This document shows, in pieces, positions 61,161 to 64,000 of a stretch of DNA of 64,000 nt. The translations under genes were made by a program, and so were the position numbers. Below the pieces are notes generated by a model. That model was not told the DNA's origin. It was given only the letters and a program-made list of their open reading frames with translations, and did no database searches. This stretch comes from CAYTXJ01 sp965613025 (lineage in GTDB: Bacteria > Desulfobacterota > DSM-4660 > Desulfatiglandales > JALVMZ01), in contig CBFDUE010000001.1 of NCBI GenBank assembly GCA_965613025.1, forward strand, positions 1-64,000. Reading direction: 5' to 3'. The stretch's first letter is position 1, and every line of letters begins with the position of its first letter.

Positions 61161-62722
61161 TATTTTGCATAGTCCACTGCTCTGGTCTCTCTTATAACCG
61201 TGACCTTAATCTGTCCCGGATATGTTAACTCCTTTTCTATCTTTTTGGCAATCTCTTTACAGAGCATATAGGTCTCATCATCATCTACAAGATCTTCTGC
61301 AACCATAACCCTGATCTCTCTACCTGCCTGTATGGCAAAGGACTTCGTCACTCCCTTAAAGGAATTGGCTATCTTTTCAAGCTCTTCCAATCTCTTTACA
61401 TAGGAGGCCAGCATCTCCTGCCTTGCCCCAGGCCTTGCCCCAGAGAGGCTGTCTGCAGCCTGAACAATCACCGCTAAGGCCGTCTCTGGCTGGACCTCTT
61501 CATGATGAGCAGCTATGGCATGCACCACCTCATTGGACTCCCCATATTTTTTGGCAAGATCTGCTCCGATCAGAGCATGAGGGCCTTCTACTTCATGATC
61601 CACGGCCTTTCCAATATCATGTAATAGCCCTGCTCTCTTGGCCCTCTTAACATTTAATCCCAGCTCTGCTGCCATGATACCACAGAGAAAGCTCACCTCT
61701 TTGGAGTGCTGAAGCACATTTTGTGCATAACTGGACCTATATTTTAATCTTCCAAGCAGCTTTATAAGCTCAGGGTGGATTCCATGAACTCCCACATCAA
61801 AGGTAGCCTGCTCTCCTGCCTCCTTTACGCTCTGTTCAATCTCCGCCCTCACCTTTTCTACCATCTCCTCAATCCTGGCAGGATGAATTCTTCCGTCATC
61901 AATCAGCCTCTGGAGGGCAATCTTTGCAACCTCTCTTCTTATAGGATTAAATGCCGAAACTATCACCGCCTCTGGAGTATCATCTATGATGAGATCCACA
62001 CCGGTGGCTGCCTCGATTGCCCTGATATTTCTCCCTTCTCTTCCTATTATCCTGCCTTTCATCTCTTCATTGGGAAGATTTACAACTGCCACAGTCTTTT
62101 CACTCACATACTCTCCGGCATATCTCTGAATGGCAAGGGCAATTATCTCCTGTGCCTTCTGTTTAGCACTTTCCCTTGTCTCTGTCTCAATCTTTCTAAT
62201 CAGCTTTATTGCCTCATGTCTTGCCTCAGATTCCATACTCTCAATCAGAAGCTGCTTTGCCTCCTCTCTTGACATTCCTGCAACCCTTTCCAGCTCCTTC
62301 TTCCTCTCTTCAATGAGCCTGTCATATTCATTCTGCTTTTGAACAAGCTCTCTCTCTATCCGCTCCACATTCTCTTCTCTTTCCTTTAACTCCCTCTCCT
62401 TCTGCTCATAGAGTTCAATCTTTCTATCCAGAGTCTCCTGTTTGTGAAATAGTCTCCGCTCTTGTGCCTGAAGCTGTTCTCTGGTCTCCCGGGTTTCCCT
62501 TTCAAATTCAAGTTTCATCTGATAAAGGGTATCTTTTGCCTTTATCATGGCCTCTTTCTTTATATTTTTGGCCTCTCTATGGGCATCATTTATGAGCTTT
62601 TTGGAATATTCCTTTATAGACTGAAGCTCTTTCCCAGATAGCTTCCTTCTGAGCCAAAATCCTATTATAAAGCCCAATACCAGAACTGCCAAACCACCTA
62701 ATATTGTCTGCAAAAGATCCAT
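61160..62722 (-). CDS. rny: Ribonuclease Y
   Basis: 520 residues, the usual length. An N-terminal TM helix (~5-25, ILGGLAVLVLGFIIGFWL) is followed by a long coiled coil (~30-200), a KH domain (~210-270, VAVVNLPNEEMKGRIIGREGRNIRAIEAATGVDLIID) and an HD phosphohydrolase domain (~335-430, LLHDIGKAVDHEVEGPHA). It is the membrane-bound initiator of mRNA decay. Having both RNase Y and an RNase G/E in one gene run is notable. GAGGGGGTGAAGG precedes the ATG. Confidence 0.96.
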   Translation of the reverse strand: MDLLQTILGGLAVLVLGFIIGFWLRRKLSGKELQSIKEYSKKLINDAHREAKNIKKEAMIKAKDTLYQMKLEFERETRETREQLQAQERRLFHKQETLDRKIELYEQKERELKEREENVERIERELVQKQNEYDRLIEERKKELERVAGMSREEAKQLLIESMESEARHEAIKLIRKIETETRESAKQKAQEIIALAIQRYAGEYVSEKTVAVVNLPNEEMKGRIIGREGRNIRAIEAATGVDLIIDDTPEAVIVSAFNPIRREVAKIALQRLIDDGRIHPARIEEMVEKVRAEIEQSVKEAGEQATFDVGVHGIHPELIKLLGRLKYRSSYAQNVLQHSKEVSFLCGIMAAELGLNVKRAKRAGLLHDIGKAVDHEVEGPHALIGADLAKKYGESNEVVHAIAAHHEEVQPETALAVIVQAADSLSGARPGARQEMLASYVKRLEELEKIANSFKGVTKSFAIQAGREIRVMVAEDLVDDDETYMLCKEIAKKIEKELTYPGQIKVTVIRETRAVDYAK

Positions 62723-62879
62723 ATGCCTTCACCCCCTCAGAATGTAGCAGAGATATAAGATAAAAAGATGAAAGAGGATAAGAAGAATAATAGAGAAGGA
62801 CTTAAAGAGGATAATATTAAAACAAAGGAGAAACTTCCAAAATATTAATACAGCACTCTAAGACATCCCCCCTTTATCT

Positions 62880-63155
62880 CTATATGTATCTATCAATATA
62901 TCTTATAAGTTGTTCTGTCTTCCTTCCGATCCTGTCTATAAGCTCCTCTTTTTCCTTAAGCAATTGGAAATAGTCACTTGCAATATTTAGTGCTACCAAT
63001 ATGGCCATCTTCTTCTCCGATAGTCCTTCAGTATTATTCTTCACCTCTTTCATCTTTTGGTTTACATAATCAGCAATACGATATATCTCCTGAATCTCTT
63101 CTTCACTCTTAAGCACATATTCACTGTCCAATATCTTTACTTTTACATATGGCAT
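62880..63155 (-). CDS. zapA: Cell division protein ZapA
   Basis: 91 residues. The N-terminal ZapA beta-alpha head (YVKVKILDSEYVLKSEEEIQEIYRIADYVNQKMKEV) is followed by the long coiled coil (KKMAILVALNIASDYFQLLKEKEELIDRIGRKTEQLIRYI). It bundles FtsZ filaments. A TTG 36 bp upstream would lengthen it, but ATG 63155 gives the family-typical start. It lies 7 bp after the ZapB-like gene. Confidence 0.88.
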   Translation of the reverse strand: MPYVKVKILDSEYVLKSEEEIQEIYRIADYVNQKMKEVKNNTEGLSEKKMAILVALNIASDYFQLLKEKEELIDRIGRKTEQLIRYIDRYI

Positions 63156-63162
63156 ATTCCAA

Positions 63163-63393
63163 TTATAACTCAATCTTTTCCATCTTTTCAAGGATTGCCA
63201 TTATCCGCTGGCTGACCATGTTCTTCTCTGATCTCAGCTTCTCGATCTCAGAGTTCAGATCAGTGATCCTGTCCTCCTGAACGCGGATCTTCTCCCTCAT
63301 TGATTCATTCTCTTCCTTTAACCTCTTTATATATTCAATAAGTGCATCAATCTTCTGCTCCAATACCAAAAATTGATCCATCTCCCTTTCCAT
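63163..63393 (-). CDS. ZapB-like coiled-coil protein
   Basis: 76 residues, almost all coiled coil: DQFLVLEQKIDALIEYIKRLKEENESMREKIRVQEDRITDLNSEIEKLRSEKNMVSQRIMAILEKMEKIEL. Proteins like this encoded directly upstream of zapA are usually ZapB or ZapA partners that help position the Z-ring. A TTG at 63423 is a weaker start; GAAGGTGAT lies before ATG 63393. First gene of the long minus-strand run. Confidence 0.75.
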   Translation of the reverse strand: MEREMDQFLVLEQKIDALIEYIKRLKEENESMREKIRVQEDRITDLNSEIEKLRSEKNMVSQRIMAILEKMEKIEL

Positions 63394-63422
63394 ATCACCT
63401 TCCTCTCTATAGACTTTAGGCA

Positions 63423-63451
63423 ATTTTATTTTTTCATACCAATCAGGTCAA
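63423..63451 (-). promoter_or_regulatory. Promoter of the zapB-like-zapA-rny run
   Basis: On the minus strand, TTGACC (63446-63451) and TAAAAT (63423-63428) are 17 bp apart, ~30 bp upstream of the first ATG and directly after the atp terminator. The best-formed promoter in the window together with that at 3391. Confidence 0.7.
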
Positions 63452-63452
63452 C

Positions 63453-63479
63453 AAAAAAGCAGGCAATAGGCCTGCTTTT
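63453..63479 (-). terminator. Intrinsic terminator of the atp operon
   Basis: A 10-bp stem (63455-63464 with 63470-63479, containing AAAAGCAGGC) with a 5-nt loop. On the minus strand it ends in a run of six T. It lies ~32 bp after atpC. The next promoter begins inside its edge. Confidence 0.8.
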
Positions 63480-63511
63480 ATAATCTCTTCTCTATCTCTT
63501 TTAGTGATTAG

Positions 63512-63928
63512 CTATGCCTGAATATCTCTACCTGCCACCTTTAATCGGGCAATTGCCCTTCTCAAGGCCGCCTCTGCCCTTTCATAATCAATATCTGGCG
63601 CTCCTCTTCCTTTTGAAAGCCTCTCTTTAGCCCTTTGCAGTGCCTTCCTTGCCCTTTCCACATCAATCTCTTCCTCTCTCTCTGCCGCATCTACTAAGAT
63701 GGATACCTTATTGTGGGATACCTCCAAAAATCCATAGGTAACAGCCATCCTTACACTCTTTCCCTCAGATTCATATCTAAACTCACCAGGCACAATCCCA
63801 GTAAGAAAAGGGGCATGGCCTGGTAGTATACCAAACTGCCCTAAGGATCCGGGAGCTACCACAGAATCCACCTCTTGACTTACCATAATCCGCTCTGGAG
63901 TGATCAGTTCAAGATAAAGCCTTGCCAT
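63512..63928 (-). CDS. atpC: ATP synthase epsilon subunit
   Basis: 138 residues of the F1 epsilon subunit. The N-terminal beta sandwich (LELITPERIMVSQEVDSVVAPGSLGQFGILPGHAPFLTGIVPGEFRY, YGFLEVSHNKVSILVDAAE) is followed by the C-terminal helical hairpin (DVERARKALQRAKERL...RAEAALRRAIARLKVA). It regulates rotation and ATP hydrolysis. It lies 14 bp after atpD, last in the operon. Confidence 0.97.
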   Translation of the reverse strand: MARLYLELITPERIMVSQEVDSVVAPGSLGQFGILPGHAPFLTGIVPGEFRYESEGKSVRMAVTYGFLEVSHNKVSILVDAAEREEEIDVERARKALQRAKERLSKGRGAPDIDYERAEAALRRAIARLKVAGRDIQA

Positions 63929-63942
63929 GAGATACCTCTCTA

Positions 63943-64000
63943 CTATTTAGATGCCTGAGCCATCTTCTCTGCCTGCTCCACAGCCTCCTCAATGGTTCCC
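63943..64000 (-). CDS. atpD: ATP synthase beta subunit, 3' tip only
   Basis: The last 18 codons (GTIEEAVEQAEKMAQASK then TAG) match the C-terminal GTIEEA-type ending of F1 beta subunits. The position right before atpC is the standard order. The rest lies beyond the window. Confidence 0.85.
   Translation of the reverse strand, partial: GTIEEAVEQAEKMAQASK

Noticed and set aside
62723..62879. Possible 6S RNA gene next to zapA
   Set aside because: In proteobacteria ssrS is often beside zapA, but I could not find paired 5' and 3' ends or the central bubble, and the gap is only 157 bp.
71..64000. tRNA, rRNA, CRISPR array, riboswitch or prophage
   Set aside because: I looked for T-loop motifs, regularly spaced repeats and phage gene sets on both strands and saw none; a covariance-model scan would be more sensitive.

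Overview
The first 70 bases are not genomic: they are an Illumina P5 plus Nextera transposase adapter left at the contig edge. The remaining ~63.9 kb is a gene-dense bacterial chromosome segment. It has a moderately low G+C content, arginine written mostly as AGA/AGG, isoleucine often as ATA, and visibly few CG dinucleotides. The gene set combines FtsZ/FtsA/FtsQ division genes, a meso-diaminopimelate MurE, an ADP-heptose kinase (RfaE1), a PilB-type ATPase, RNase Y, DUF3786, DUF4416 and an acyl-CoA-dehydratase-activase pair. This suggests an anaerobic, probably thermophilic, Gram-negative member of the Desulfobacterota/Nitrospirota-like lineages. That assignment is inference from gene content and codon use; no rRNA gene or other taxonomic marker has been compared.

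Layout. 71-3701 is an accessory edge: a truncated beta-helix/dockerin protein, a coiled-coil membrane protein, decayed repeats and an AAA-ATPase/PD-(D/E)XK protein. 3702-11675 holds a LysM protein coupled to a hexose kinase, an MscS-type channel, ftsH, a LapA-like protein, glycerate 2-kinase and an unknown Cys-rich protein. 11693-14818 is an Hsp20-LonB proteostasis operon whose 3' end is invaded by a small repeat element. 15302-33956 is a full dcw cluster: mraZ-rsmH-ftsL-ftsI-murE-murF-mraY-murD-ftsW-murG-murC-murB-ftsQ-ftsA-ftsZ, followed by a B12-binding radical SAM protein. Most of its genes overlap or abut, and a MraZ-type operator sits on the mraZ start.

33959-42904 contains DUF3786-purE-tsaC (minus strand), smr-YchF-like-argC (plus), a toxin-antitoxin pair, a GAF-containing PilB and tatD-maf. 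42869-48454 holds yicC-remA-gmk-rlmB and rfaE1-ugd-DUF4416, all minus strand. These two groups are separated by a second copy of the 11.7-kb repeat element, itself interrupted by another palindromic repeat. 48556-49419 is a DMT-family transporter. 49408-63451 is one long minus-strand run: a ZapB-like coiled-coil protein, zapA, rny, a beta-flower protein, polA, a radical SAM protein, the activase pair, rng and an M48 peptidase with C-terminal repeats. A clear promoter starts this run, just after the terminator of the atp operon (atpC and the 3' tip of atpD).

The most interesting items are three. First, a ~120-bp repeat element with 10-bp inverted ends is present twice, once with a nested second repeat, and its hairpin recurs at the 3' ends of three genes. 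Second, an orphan two-component ATP-driven Fe-S reductase candidate occupies 52680-57076. Third, two conserved enzymes carry active-site changes: FtsZ Gly to Lys in the tubulin signature, and MurB catalytic Ser to Cys. I found no tRNA, rRNA, CRISPR array or prophage.
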